From positions 2,728,001 to 2,792,000 of the forward strand of contig CP102273.1 of assembly GCA_025148965.1 (NCBI GenBank): a stretch of DNA of 64,000 bases, given 5' to 3'. Position 1 is the stretch's first letter. Every line of letters starts with the position of its first letter. Shown piece by piece: positions 7,349-16,670 of this stretch. Under the pieces are notes generated by a model. The model did not search any database and was not told the origin of the DNA. It saw only the letters and a program-made list of their open reading frames with translations. This DNA comes from Intestinibacter bartlettii (GTDB lineage Bacteria > Bacillota > Clostridia > Peptostreptococcales > Peptostreptococcaceae). Position numbers and translations under genes: made by a program.

Positions 7349-8926
7349 ATGTATATCAGCATTAATGAAATATTAGACAAATTTTTTAAATTCACTTCAA
7401 GATACAAAATATCATTTGATAGTGAAATAGTAAATTTTAAGTTTTCAACTAAAAATCTTAAAGATTATAGCCCATATTGTTTATATATTTTTAGGTCTAA
7501 TAAACTTCCAAATGAAATTTTTAATTATGATAAAATAAATTTTTTAATAATAGGCGAGCCAGAAGATTTGCCTTACTTAAACAACTGCAACTATATTATA
7601 TTAGAAGAGAAATCTATTTCTATATTTGAGATAATAACACTAATTCAAAATCTATTAAATTTTGATGATGCCCTTTCATCTTTCAAGGAAAAACTATTTT
7701 TCAGTATTGAAGATGATCTATCTATCAATAATATGATTTCTATAGCTTTTGAGTATTTAAACAACCCTATAATGGTGCTAAATTCTAAATATGAAACTTG
7801 TTATTTTGAACTTGGAAAAACTATTTTAAATGATCCAGTTTGGGAATTTCAATTAAAAAACAATCGTCCCCATCCTGAATATTCATTAAAATACAATAAA
7901 AGTAGAGAAAACCGACTTATAGCAGAATCTAGCTATAATCATGTTATTACTTTCTTTGAAGGTCTTATGAATCATAGGGAAATTGCAATCCCAATAAAAC
8001 ATATTGATTTTTCAATTGGGCGTATATGTGTGTTGGAAGTCAATCGAGATATTACTCAAAGTGATATACATATTCTCAAGACTCTGGCAAAAATGATGTA
8101 TCCTCTTATGATTTCTGATAAAAAATTTCTAAACTTAGAAACATCCAGATTTGATTATGTTTTGAGCGACTTAATGAATAATCCAAAGCCAAACATGTTA
8201 CTTATGAGAAAAAAATTATCCAACTTTAAATTCGACTTAGATTCAAATATGTACCTTCTTTGTCTGTGTGATTTGGATAATATAAATTCAAAATCTAAGG
8301 TAAACTATGTCAAACAAATGGTTCAAGGCATATTTGAAAAACACTATGTATTTGTATTTGATAAAAACATTATTGTTCTTTATAACAATAAAAATTCATT
8401 TGATTATTTTAAGAAATGCAAAGAATACGAAGAGTTTCTCGAATTTATAAAAAACTACACATTGTCAGTTGGTGTAAGCAAATTATTTGATGGGATTTCT
8501 GGAATAAGAAATGCTTATTTTGAATCATTGTCAGCCATAAATTTTGCAAATCGTCTTAATTGTATTTATAGCAAAGAACCCTCTATAAATTTTTATGATG
8601 ATTATGTTTTGCATGACTTAGTTTACGATTTTGTGGCTAAGAAAAAACTTCACTATATCTTGGATTCAACAATAATAAACCTTTTAGCTGATAATAATAC
8701 AAATTTAATTTCAACAGTTAAATGCTATTTAGATTGTGGAGAAAATCTAAACTTCATATCAGATAAGCTTGGAATTCACTATAATACATTAAAATATAGA
8801 ATAAATAAATTGAAAACTAAATACTTTATCGATTTGAAAAATCCGGATTCATTAGTAAAATTAAAACTTGCAATGATTGCATTAGAAATATCAAAGGGGT
8901 ATGACTTAGATCTTGGTTTAAACTAA
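7349..8926 (+). CDS. PucR-like transcriptional regulator, first of a tandem pair
   Basis: 525 residues, ATG at 7349 after AGGAGG. The C-terminal 60 residues hold a PucR-type helix-turn-helix: GENLNFISDKLGIHYNTLK followed by YRINKLKTKY. The middle region (about 130-400) looks like the GAF/GGDEF-like sensor part of PucR/CdaR proteins, including TLSVGVSKLFDGISGI before the output domain. The N-terminus is not recognised. PucR-family proteins activate catabolic genes upon sensing a substrate. Divergent placement from the methyl-transfer operon makes that operon the likely target. It shares domain order and many motifs with the next gene, so the two arose by duplication. Confidence 0.8.
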   Translation: MYISINEILDKFFKFTSRYKISFDSEIVNFKFSTKNLKDYSPYCLYIFRSNKLPNEIFNYDKINFLIIGEPEDLPYLNNCNYIILEEKSISIFEIITLIQNLLNFDDALSSFKEKLFFSIEDDLSINNMISIAFEYLNNPIMVLNSKYETCYFELGKTILNDPVWEFQLKNNRPHPEYSLKYNKSRENRLIAESSYNHVITFFEGLMNHREIAIPIKHIDFSIGRICVLEVNRDITQSDIHILKTLAKMMYPLMISDKKFLNLETSRFDYVLSDLMNNPKPNMLLMRKKLSNFKFDLDSNMYLLCLCDLDNINSKSKVNYVKQMVQGIFEKHYVFVFDKNIIVLYNNKNSFDYFKKCKEYEEFLEFIKNYTLSVGVSKLFDGISGIRNAYFESLSAINFANRLNCIYSKEPSINFYDDYVLHDLVYDFVAKKKLHYILDSTIINLLADNNTNLISTVKCYLDCGENLNFISDKLGIHYNTLKYRINKLKTKYFIDLKNPDSLVKLKLAMIALEISKGYDLDLGLN

Positions 8927-8939
8927 AAGGGGGTAAAAT

Positions 8940-10490
8940 ATGTCTGTAACATTTAACGAAATATCTACTAAATTAGCTTCAAAAAATCCTATAGTTATAA
9001 TGCGAAAAAACATAAATATTTCAAACTACTATTATATAGAAGATAATTTCGACAAACTTAATTCCTACAGTCTTTACATATGTAAATTGTCTAATTTTCC
9101 AAAAGAATTTAAGACTGATAAAATCATTAATTTCTTGATAATTGTAGACATTAATATAAAATACGACTTATTTCAACTAAAAAACTGCAATATTTTAATT
9201 TTAGAAGATAATAAAATAAATCTTTATAAATTACTAGAAAATTTGCAGGATATTATCAATGTAAATGCCGATATAATCGCCTCTTCAAATAGCATTATCG
9301 ACGCAATATCTCAAAATGAATGTATTGGTGATATTATAAAAATAATTTATAATTATCTCCAAAATCCAATTATAATCTCTAATTCTGCAAATTACCTTTG
9401 TTATCATGACGGAGATAATTTAACTAATGATGATACAATTTGGGACGATTATATAAAATATAACTATCCAGATCCATATTATCTAGAAAAAATTTATTAT
9501 GATATTAAATTTGGACAATCTATATCATCAAAAAGCGATTCACATATTATAGATTATTTGGACATAATGGAACACAGAGTTTTAACTTGTCTAATAAAGA
9601 TAAATAATTTAAATATAGCTTATATCTATGTCTTGGAGTCAAATAAACCATTTACTAAAGAAGACATGCGTGTACTAAACATTTTGGGCAAAATACTAGC
9701 CCCTTCAATAATAAACGACCCTCGTTTTACTTATTGTGAAAATACTCAGATAGACTCAATATTTTATTATTTATTATCATGCAATAACACACAACCTCAC
9801 TTTCTTGAAAAGACATGTGAAATACTAAATTTAGAACTATACTCAAACTTCTTTTTGCTAAATATTAATTGCTCAAAAGAAGAAATAACAATAGAAAAAT
9901 TAAAGGAACTTTATGACTTGATAAAATCAGTATTTTTCAACCAATTTGTGTTTATATATAAAAATCAGATATGCATACTATATATCACAAGAGATGATAA
10001 CCCTAACAAGTTTAAAATATACTCTAAATATTTTTTAGACATATGTGAAAAATACAATCTATCAGTTGGAATTAGCGATATATTCTTCAACTTGCACGAT
10101 ATAAAAATAGCATATAACCAGACACTAAAAGCGCTTGATTACTCTACTATATCAGCAGATAAAAATCGTATCAATTATTACTCCGATTTTATGCTGACAG
10201 ACTTGGTTTATGAGTTTTTGATAAATGAAAATACAGATAACATTATCGACTTGAATTTTAAAGAATTTATAAACTCAGCATCAGAGGAATATCTTGAAAT
10301 GATGAAGTTGTTTGTTGATAATAACGGAAATATTAAAAAGACTGCTGACGAACTGCATGTTCATTATAATACTTTGAAATATCGATTGAGTAAGATTAGA
10401 GATGAGTATTGTATTGATTTTGAGGATTTGAATTATATTATTAAGCTGAAGTTGTCTTATATTGCTTTGGATTTTATTTCGAATACATAG
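8940..10490 (+). CDS. PucR-like transcriptional regulator, second of a tandem pair
   Basis: 516 residues; starts 13 bases after the first regulator, with AAGGGGG before ATG, so the two form one transcription unit. It shares with its neighbour the LQNPIIISNSANY sensor start, the NLSVGISDIFFNLHDIKIAY segment and the terminal helix-turn-helix GNIKKTADELHVHYNTLK. Overall identity looks moderate, suggesting old duplication and possible heteromer formation or different ligands. The window does not show which of the two controls which promoter. The family call rests mainly on the C-terminal domain. Confidence 0.8.
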   Translation: MSVTFNEISTKLASKNPIVIMRKNINISNYYYIEDNFDKLNSYSLYICKLSNFPKEFKTDKIINFLIIVDINIKYDLFQLKNCNILILEDNKINLYKLLENLQDIINVNADIIASSNSIIDAISQNECIGDIIKIIYNYLQNPIIISNSANYLCYHDGDNLTNDDTIWDDYIKYNYPDPYYLEKIYYDIKFGQSISSKSDSHIIDYLDIMEHRVLTCLIKINNLNIAYIYVLESNKPFTKEDMRVLNILGKILAPSIINDPRFTYCENTQIDSIFYYLLSCNNTQPHFLEKTCEILNLELYSNFFLLNINCSKEEITIEKLKELYDLIKSVFFNQFVFIYKNQICILYITRDDNPNKFKIYSKYFLDICEKYNLSVGISDIFFNLHDIKIAYNQTLKALDYSTISADKNRINYYSDFMLTDLVYEFLINENTDNIIDLNFKEFINSASEEYLEMMKLFVDNNGNIKKTADELHVHYNTLKYRLSKIRDEYCIDFEDLNYIIKLKLSYIALDFISNT

Positions 10491-10950
10491 GTAGTTAAGT
10501 TAATTTAAATCACTTTCTTTCTACATATCATAAAAATAAGTTTTTTCTTTTTATTTTATATGAAAGAACTTATTTTTATGATTTAATAATTTTTTATATT
10601 CACTTATTGAAGTTACAACATAAATAACTATAATTAAACTTCTTTAAAATTAACTAATTCTTTCTCAGCAATACATAGGAATAAATAGACCAAATACATT
10701 TATATTGTTCTTTATATAATTGATCCTTTTTTGATTCCTTATTAATATAATACAATAAACAATCATTTGATATTTCAGCCTATAAATATCTTTAGAAGCG
10801 TATCTAAAATACAATTTGTCTATAAATTTTAAAATAATAAAATCAATATTCTTTTTTCAAAAAAACAAAAATTAATCATTAAATTTACAATTGCAGTCAT
10901 AATCAGTAAACTTATAGATGTATTCTAGTCTATTTTAACTAGCCCAAGTA
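10491..10950. other. Intergenic region between convergent genes
   Basis: 460 AT-rich bases between the second PucR-like gene and the PH/SHOCT gene. Apart from the terminator near the left end I see no coding potential, RNA gene or clear repeat. Confidence 0.6.
10527..10590 (+). terminator. Long AT-rich terminator hairpin after the regulator pair
   Basis: Inverted repeat ATCATAAAAATAAGTT ... AACTTATTTTTATGAT (arms about 10527-10542 and 10567-10583) with a long loop. It is AT-rich, so folding is weaker than for the other terminators here. Confidence 0.5.
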
Positions 10951-11469
10951 TTAGCATAATATTTTTGCTTTAGCTTGATTAAATTCTTCGTCCGTTAATA
11001 TACCTTTAACTTTTAATTCGCTCAGTTTTTCTAGTTGTGCAATTAAGTCATCACAAGTATCACTATTATTAATCTCTTTAAATTTAGAAATAGCATTTTT
11101 TATAGTACTCACTAATTTATCAACTCTATCATTAACTACTTCTATAAATATTGATGATGATGAATCCATTATTGTAACTTTTGCAAACATAATACCCTTT
11201 TCAAACGTTACTGAATTTATTTTATTTAAAGGTATATCCTTTTGATTATGTCTAAATAAAATACCTTTATCTAATAATACTACTCTTTCGTCAGTACAAG
11301 CAATTATTCCCATTACATTCCCTATTGCTCCTGGAGTTAAATCTAATAATTCCTCTGAGTCTCCTAAAATTGTTGGTAATAGAGCTACTTCCCTTTTAGC
11401 GCTTCCTATTTTTGATATATCTAATTTAAACTCTTTTAGTTTCTCTAAAATGTATTCTTCTGTTCTCAT
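10951..11469 (-). CDS. PH-domain protein with C-terminal SHOCT motif
   Basis: 172 residues, ATG at 11469 after AAGGAG. Residues about 40-125 look like a bacterial PH (YokE-like) domain: GIIACTDERVVLLDKG followed by IPLNKINSVTFEKGIMF, the strand pattern of this fold. Residues 140-172 form a SHOCT motif (LIAQLEKLSELKVKG then ILTDEEFNQAKAKIL), a short oligomerisation element. There is no signal peptide or membrane helix. Proteins of this make-up are common in Firmicutes and their function is mostly unknown. It stands alone between AT-rich spacers. Confidence 0.75.
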   Translation of the reverse strand: MRTEEYILEKLKEFKLDISKIGSAKREVALLPTILGDSEELLDLTPGAIGNVMGIIACTDERVVLLDKGILFRHNQKDIPLNKINSVTFEKGIMFAKVTIMDSSSSIFIEVVNDRVDKLVSTIKNAISKFKEINNSDTCDDLIAQLEKLSELKVKGILTDEEFNQAKAKILC

Positions 11470-11929
11470 AAATTACTCCTTATTATATAAATTTTACAAT
11501 TTATTATACATTAAAGTCTTTGTCGAATCATGTAAAACTTTGCTAAATTTTTCAAAACAGCTCATACTTTTTATTCTATCGATTATTTAATCATTCCACT
11601 AATTCATTCTAATATAAAATCAATTGTTCTAGATATTTACTATATATTCTTTTTAAAAATAGTATTTATATAAGTTTTACTAAGATTTATACTTTTAATA
11701 AAAGTTAAATATGATTTAATATTAACGTGCGTTATTCCATATATTTTCAATAACTTTCATTTTTTCTTTCTATTTATTAATCATAAAAAACACCTCCAAT
11801 TATTTGTATAAATTATAATATACATAATAATTAGAAGTGTTTTTTTATACTTAAATACCTAATGGTATTCCATTACATTTTTATCAATCATAAAATGTTG
11901 CAATCATTTATATAACTTTGTTCCAATAA
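11470..11929. other. Intergenic region with one terminator
   Basis: 460 bases, very AT-rich. It holds the yebC terminator and otherwise only short broken reading frames on the minus strand (for example ATG at about 11783 with four codons). Nothing else is supported. Confidence 0.6.
11786..11848 (-). terminator. Terminator downstream of the YebC gene
   Basis: Arms AAAACACTTCTAATTATT and AATAATTGGAGGTGTTTT with an AT-rich loop, then a T run on the minus strand. The fold also has a T run on the plus strand, so it may work both ways. Confidence 0.6.
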
Positions 11930-12649
11930 CTATTCAGTTATTTCCCAGTTATGGTACACGTTTTGAACATCATCATCTTCTTCAAGTAAGTCTATTAATT
12001 TTTCCATAGATTTTACTTGACCTTCGTTATCTAAAACTGTAGTAGTTTGTGGTATTAATTTTATATCAGCAGATACGAATTCATATCCTTTTTCAACTAA
12101 TGCATCTCTAACTGCATTGAAATCTTCTGGAGCTGTTACAACTTCGAATCCATCTTCTTCTGTTATTATATCATCTGCTCCAGCTTCTAAAGCGTCGTCC
12201 ATTAATTGTTCTTCGCTTACGTTTTCAGCAGCTATTAATATTTGTCCTTTTCTATCGAACATGAAACCAACGCATCCAGTAGTTCCTAAGTTACCACCGT
12301 TTTTGTCGAAGTAATATCTTATGTTACCAGCAGTTCTGTTTTTGTTATCAGTTAAAGTTTCAACTATAACAGCAACACCACCTGGTCCATATCCTTCGTA
12401 AGTGTTTGAGAAGTAATCTTCTCCACCGCCAGCTCCAGCACCTTTGTCTATTGCTCTTTTGATGTTGTCATTTGGCATATTGTCAGCTTTAGCTTTATCT
12501 ATAGCAGTTTTTAAAGCTGCATTGTATTCTGGATCTGCTCCACCTTCTCTAGCTGCAACAGTTATAGCTCTTGCATGTTTAGTGAATACTGATGCTCTTT
12601 TAGCATCTTGTTTACCTTTTCTATTGATAATATTACCTATACGACCCAT
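11930..12649 (-). CDS. YebC/PmpR-family protein
   Basis: 239 residues, the usual family length; ATG at 12649 after AAGGAG. The start [19 protein letters not shown], the central [17 protein letters not shown] with [17 protein letters not shown], and FMFDRKGQI are strongly conserved YebC features. YebC proteins were first described as DNA-binding regulators. Recent work on this family shows roles in resolving ribosome stalls at proline-rich sequences; which applies here is unknown. The gene is single, followed by a terminator. Confidence 0.93.
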   Translation of the reverse strand: MGRIGNIINRKGKQDAKRASVFTKHARAITVAAREGGADPEYNAALKTAIDKAKADNMPNDNIKRAIDKGAGAGGGEDYFSNTYEGYGPGGVAVIVETLTDNKNRTAGNIRYYFDKNGGNLGTTGCVGFMFDRKGQILIAAENVSEEQLMDDALEAGADDIITEEDGFEVVTAPEDFNAVRDALVEKGYEFVSADIKLIPQTTTVLDNEGQVKSMEKLIDLLEEDDDVQNVYHNWEITE

Positions 12650-12743
12650 AATTTCACTCCTTAACTTTAATTTCGTTCATTTATAGATTTAGTCAAAATC
12701 TATTGCCACAGTAAATTTTAGCATAAAACTCCGATTTAGTAAA

Positions 12744-13496
12744 TTAGAATATTGGAGATTTTGCTGCAGTGTGTCTTTTATGTTCACTGATTCTATGTAA
12801 TCTATCTATAATATCTAAGTCCTTTTGAGGAACTTCATCTCTTTTGCCTAATACAACCTTATCTATCATGTTGTATGTTGTTCCCATTTCGTTTTCATCT
12901 GTTTGGCCTTCCCATAAACCTGCTGATGGTGCTCTGTTTATTACATCTTCGTGTACACCTAATGCCCTAGCCCAATCGTAAACTTCTGCTTTTGTAAGGT
13001 TTGCTATTGGAACTAAATCAACCCCACCATCACCGTATTTTGTGAAATATCCAGTGTGTATTTCTGCTGCGTTATCTGTTCCAACAACTAAGTATCCTAA
13101 GTTGTTTGCAACTGTGTAAACAGAACACATTCTAACTCTTGCTCTTAAGTTAGAATCAGCTGCTCTAAATCCTGATTCACTGTATAAATCTTTTTCTTTA
13201 AGTGCTGATGTTACAGAGTTTAATATCATTTCTTGTGGCTTAGTTAAATCTAAGTCGATATAATCTATTCCACATCCATTTATAACTTTAAGCGCATCTT
13301 CTCTGTCTTTTGGATTGCTGTTTATACTCATAATTACTCCTATTGAGTTTTCAGGAAATGCTTTTTTAATAAGGTAGCAAACTACCGCTGAATCTATACC
13401 CCCAGAAACTCCTACAACTAATCCTTTGCATCCAGCTTCTTTAACTTTTTCTCTAAGCCAATCTACTGTCTTATCTATTTTTTGATTTATTTCCAT
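12744..13496 (-). CDS. nadE: Ammonia-dependent NAD+ synthetase
   Basis: 250 residues, ATG at 13496 after AGGGG. The PP-loop VVGVSGGIDSAVVCYLI has SGGIDS at 31-36. VVGTDNAAEIHTGYFTKYGDG is the conserved substrate segment and LVPIANLTKAEVYDWA follows. The enzyme adenylates nicotinic acid adenine dinucleotide with ATP and amidates it with ammonia. There is no N-terminal glutaminase domain, so it is the short ammonia-using form. It is divergent from the TSUP pair. Confidence 0.95.
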   Translation of the reverse strand: MEINQKIDKTVDWLREKVKEAGCKGLVVGVSGGIDSAVVCYLIKKAFPENSIGVIMSINSNPKDREDALKVINGCGIDYIDLDLTKPQEMILNSVTSALKEKDLYSESGFRAADSNLRARVRMCSVYTVANNLGYLVVGTDNAAEIHTGYFTKYGDGGVDLVPIANLTKAEVYDWARALGVHEDVINRAPSAGLWEGQTDENEMGTTYNMIDKVVLGKRDEVPQKDLDIIDRLHRISEHKRHTAAKSPIF

Positions 13497-13625
13497 TTAA
13501 TTTTCCCCTTTCATATAAAAATCTATACTTATAATACCACATTTATTTCAAAATTAATTTATTATTTTTACATATATACATAGTTTTATCAAAATCACAA
13601 ATAATAATACAAGGTAGGTGAAGAT

Positions 13626-13988
13626 ATGAAAAATCCATTTAATATTAAAAATTCTATAATTGGGGCTTTTACTGGTTTTGTAAATGGACTTTTTGGCTCC
13701 GGTGGAGGGACTCTTTTAGTGCCTATTTTAAACAACATACTAAAAGTAGAAGAACATAAATCCCACGCAACAGCTTTAGCAATAATAATATTTTTAACAG
13801 TAACAAGTTCTGTAATATACGTATCAAGAGGAACTTACGACATTAAATTAACTATACAAGCCGCTATCGGCAGTATAATCGGCGGGATAATTGGAGCAAA
13901 ATTACTGAGCAAAGTAACAGGAAAATTTTTAAGAATTTCTTTTGGAATTGTAATGATAATTTCTGCAATCAGAATGATTTTTTATTAA
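13626..13988 (+). CDS. Half-size TSUP (TauE/SafE) membrane protein, first partner
   Basis: 120 residues, half the usual 240-260 of TSUP permeases. It has about four hydrophobic segments and the TSUP start pattern GAFTGFVNGLFGSGGGTLLVP, with HKSHATALAIIIFLTV next and a C-terminal GIVMIISAIRMI. ATG at 13626 has AGGTG upstream. TSUP proteins move small organic or sulfur anions such as sulfite, sulfoacetate or glycolate. It is followed after 12 bases by a second half-size protein with the same fold. The two probably pair as a heterodimer matching one full-length transporter. Confidence 0.85.
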   Translation: MKNPFNIKNSIIGAFTGFVNGLFGSGGGTLLVPILNNILKVEEHKSHATALAIIIFLTVTSSVIYVSRGTYDIKLTIQAAIGSIIGGIIGAKLLSKVTGKFLRISFGIVMIISAIRMIFY

Positions 13989-14000
13989 TTAGGAGGAATT

Positions 14001-14366
14001 ATGTTAATTGGAATAATAGGCTTTTTTGCCGGAATAATAGGCGGAATGGGAATGGGCGGTGGAACAATTCTAATCCCCGCATTAATACTATTCGCAAGTA
14101 TAGACCCCAAAATCGCCCAAAGTACAAACCTACTATCCTCAATTCCAATGACGATAGTAGCCCTTGCAATACATATAAAAAAGAAAAATGTTGATTTTGA
14201 CCTTGTACTTCCAATCGTCTTATTCGGTATAGTTGGCGCATTTTTTGGCTCAACATTAGCTGAATATTTGCCATCTGAACTATTAAGAAAATTTTTTGGT
14301 GTATTTTTATTAATCATAGGTATCTTCGAAATACAAAAAGGATATATGCATAAAGGAAAAAAATAA
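14001..14366 (+). CDS. Half-size TSUP (TauE/SafE) membrane protein, second partner
   Basis: 121 residues; AGGAGG precedes the ATG at 14001. The sequence repeats the plan of the upstream gene: FFAGIIGGMGMGGGTILIPA with a glycine-rich first loop, AQSTNLLSSIPMTIVALAIH, then GIVGAFFGSTLAEYLP and a terminal helix. Each protein has its own glycine-rich motif, so neither is simply a broken piece of a single full-length gene. The close spacing implies co-translation. The transported anion cannot be read from the sequence. Overlapping minus-strand reading frames in this stretch are shadows. Confidence 0.85.
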   Translation: MLIGIIGFFAGIIGGMGMGGGTILIPALILFASIDPKIAQSTNLLSSIPMTIVALAIHIKKKNVDFDLVLPIVLFGIVGAFFGSTLAEYLPSELLRKFFGVFLLIIGIFEIQKGYMHKGKK

Positions 14367-14402
14367 GCCTAAACTACAAGTCTCATAGTCTAGGCTTTTT
14401 CT
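14365..14402 (+). terminator. Terminator after the TSUP pair
   Basis: Stem AAGCCTA / TAGGCTT around a loop that includes ACTACAAGTCTCATAGT, then TTTTTC. It is shared by the convergent TPR gene. Confidence 0.7.
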
Positions 14403-14408
14403 TATATT

Positions 14409-15980
14409 CTAACTTTTTTGTTCTAATCTACTTATCATAAAGAAATCTTTTATTGCATTATCGTAATCTCCTATTCTACAATATGCGTCGCCTCGTTTTT
14501 CATAAGCTCTTATGTCTGACGGACAACCTTCTATCGCAACAGAAAAATCATCTATCGCTTCTTTATATTGTTTAAGATTGTAATATGCAAGTCCTCTATA
14601 ATAGTAATTTCCTAATTTAGTATTATCTAATTCGATTGCCTTGTTAAAATCAAGTATCGCTTCATTATATTCTTCTAAATCTAAATTTGCTGCTCCTCTT
14701 CCCATATAAACTATGTAACTATCATAACCATGTTCTATAGATCTAGTGTAGTCGTCTTTTGCTTTTTTAAAATTACCTGTTAGAGAATATTCTTTTCCTC
14801 TGTTGCAATAAGATTTTCCTACTTTATATCCCATTTTAATTGCTTTTGAGAAATCACGAATTACTTTTGTGTGATTTTCAATTCGTCCATATGCAAGAGC
14901 TCTGTTGTAATATGCTTCTCCATTTTTAGGATTTAGTCCAATAACTTTATCTAAATCTTTTATGGCTTTTCGCAAATCATCTTGTTTTAAGTAAGCTACT
15001 GAACGATTAAAGTAACTTTCTTCATAATTTGGATCTATTTCTATAGATTTATTGTAATATTCGATAGCATTGTTCATTTGGTTCATTTGGCAATAACAAT
15101 CAGCCATTCCCAAATAACCTTCTTTCATATGTGGAGCCAAGTTTACAAATGCTTTGTAATCTAGTAGAGCATCTTTATATTTTTTCATTAAATAGAAGAT
15201 TCCCGCTCTTTCATATAATAATCTTTCATCATATTTTTCAAGATTTATAGCATTTGTAAAGTCTTTTAATGCTTCTTTGTATCTTCCTAAATACGCTAAA
15301 ATTCTACCTCTGTTATAATAAGCACTGACATCATTTTCGTCTAATTCCAATGCTTTTCTATAACTTTCCATAGCTTTATCATATTCTTTTAGGTTACTAT
15401 AAGATACCCCCAGATTATAATAAGCCACTTCATAATTTGGATCTATTTGTAATGCTTTTTCATAATTTTTTATTGCTAAATCATTGTCACCTAATCTACT
15501 ATAACAAACACCTTTTCCTCTATATGCTTCTTTATAGTTTTTGTCTAATTGAATAACTTTTTCAAAATCTTTTATAGCTGAATAAAATTTCTCGAATTTT
15601 ATATAGAAATCGCCACGATAGTAATACCCATCGGCACAGTCATCATATTTTTCGATAATTTTATTTACATAAGCCATTTTTTCATTTATTTCAAACTCCA
15701 TATTAGCATGATTTAACATATCTTGTATGAAAGTTTTTCTTTCTAAATCCTCTTGTAATTTATTTAAAGTATTTATGGTATTAGTAATATCTACATCCCC
15801 AGCTTTTGATATTTTAAATAGATTAAATACCATAAAAACCATAAAGCCATACATAAAGCAGAATATTATTATCTCTTCATTTTTTGATAAATTCAAAGTT
15901 ACTATAGCTAAGAATAAAATTCCTATTATAGCTAAAGAGATTCCTATCTGTTTTGTTATTTTGTTTTTTTCACTTTTCAT
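14409..15980 (-). CDS. Membrane-anchored TPR-repeat protein
   Basis: 524 residues from the ATG at 15980 (GGGGG eight bases upstream; an in-frame TTG precedes that site). Two adjacent hydrophobic helices (about residues 10-30 and 35-57) anchor it in the membrane. From about residue 90 to the end run around a dozen tetratricopeptide repeats with the typical pattern, for example YYNLGVSYSNLKEYDKAMES then YRKALELDENDVSAYYN. TPR arrays bind peptides or partner proteins; no catalytic domain is present. The orientation of the long TPR region, cytoplasmic or outside, cannot be decided from the sequence. No partner gene is evident. Confidence 0.85.
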   Translation of the reverse strand: MKSEKNKITKQIGISLAIIGILFLAIVTLNLSKNEEIIIFCFMYGFMVFMVFNLFKISKAGDVDITNTINTLNKLQEDLERKTFIQDMLNHANMEFEINEKMAYVNKIIEKYDDCADGYYYRGDFYIKFEKFYSAIKDFEKVIQLDKNYKEAYRGKGVCYSRLGDNDLAIKNYEKALQIDPNYEVAYYNLGVSYSNLKEYDKAMESYRKALELDENDVSAYYNRGRILAYLGRYKEALKDFTNAINLEKYDERLLYERAGIFYLMKKYKDALLDYKAFVNLAPHMKEGYLGMADCYCQMNQMNNAIEYYNKSIEIDPNYEESYFNRSVAYLKQDDLRKAIKDLDKVIGLNPKNGEAYYNRALAYGRIENHTKVIRDFSKAIKMGYKVGKSYCNRGKEYSLTGNFKKAKDDYTRSIEHGYDSYIVYMGRGAANLDLEEYNEAILDFNKAIELDNTKLGNYYYRGLAYYNLKQYKEAIDDFSVAIEGCPSDIRAYEKRGDAYCRIGDYDNAIKDFFMISRLEQKS

Positions 15981-16025
15981 TATGACTTCCCCCTTCAATA
16001 AATTTATTTATTAAAGAAATACTAT

Positions 16026-16670
16026 CTAAAGAATAATTTGACCGTCTTTCTCAGATAAATAAAAACTTTCACTTTCGCTTAACTCTGCAGTCCCACTTGT
16101 TATATCTGTCATTTTTGATTTAAGCGATTGTACGTCTTCTTCTCTTGAATAAACTATAATTTGAACTTTATCCGTATATAAAGTGTCCTTTATAGTGTAG
16201 CCCATGTTCATTATTTCATTTTGGACTTTGCCTATTTGATTGTAGTCTATAGTTATACCTACTTCTTTATATTTTACCTTCTCTATAATTTGTGCGGCTT
16301 CAATACCTACTTTGGCTCCTTTTGTATATGCTCTAACAAGTCCGCCTGCCCCTAGTTTGATGCCTCCAAAATATCTAGTTACAACAACTACTACATCTCT
16401 TAAGTCTTCTTTTTTTATAACTTCTAATGTTGGAATTCCTGCTGTTCCTTGTGGTTCTCCATCATCGCTATAACGTTGGATATTCATTGTTTCACCAACA
16501 GTATACGCCCAGACATTATGAGTAGCGTCTTTGTGCTTTTTCTTTATTTCGTTTATAAATTCCACAGCTTCTTCTTCAGATTTTATAGGTTTTGCATATC
16601 CTATAAACGTCGATTTCTCTACGATATATTCATCTGAGCCAAAACTGTGTAATGTTTTATATGTCTTCAT
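16026..16670 (-). CDS. YigZ/IMPACT family protein
   Basis: 214 residues. The N-terminal half has the IMPACT/YigZ signature: EYIVEKSTFIGYAKPI, THNVWAYTVG, YSDDGEPQGTAGIP, VVVVVTRYFGGIKLGAGGLV, RAYTKGAK. The C-terminal 60 residues fit the DUF1949 ferredoxin-like extension. The ATG overlaps the stop codon of the HEAT-repeat gene upstream (ATGA), indicating translational coupling. IMPACT proteins bind translation factors in eukaryotes; the bacterial role is unsettled. It sits in a run hflX - HEAT protein - yigZ. Confidence 0.92.
   Translation of the reverse strand: MKTYKTLHSFGSDEYIVEKSTFIGYAKPIKSEEEAVEFINEIKKKHKDATHNVWAYTVGETMNIQRYSDDGEPQGTAGIPTLEVIKKEDLRDVVVVVTRYFGGIKLGAGGLVRAYTKGAKVGIEAAQIIEKVKYKEVGITIDYNQIGKVQNEIMNMGYTIKDTLYTDKVQIIVYSREEDVQSLKSKMTDITSGTAELSESESFYLSEKDGQIIL

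Noticed and set aside
11740-11850. GGAGGTG followed by ATG on the minus strand, resembling the start of a small type I toxin gene
   Set aside because: The frame stops after four codons and GGAGGTGTTTT is simply one arm of the terminator hairpin after the YebC gene.
13985-14317. Two long minus-strand reading frames opposite the second TSUP gene
   Set aside because: They have no ribosome site or known motifs, whereas the plus-strand frame has AGGAGG and clear TSUP motifs.
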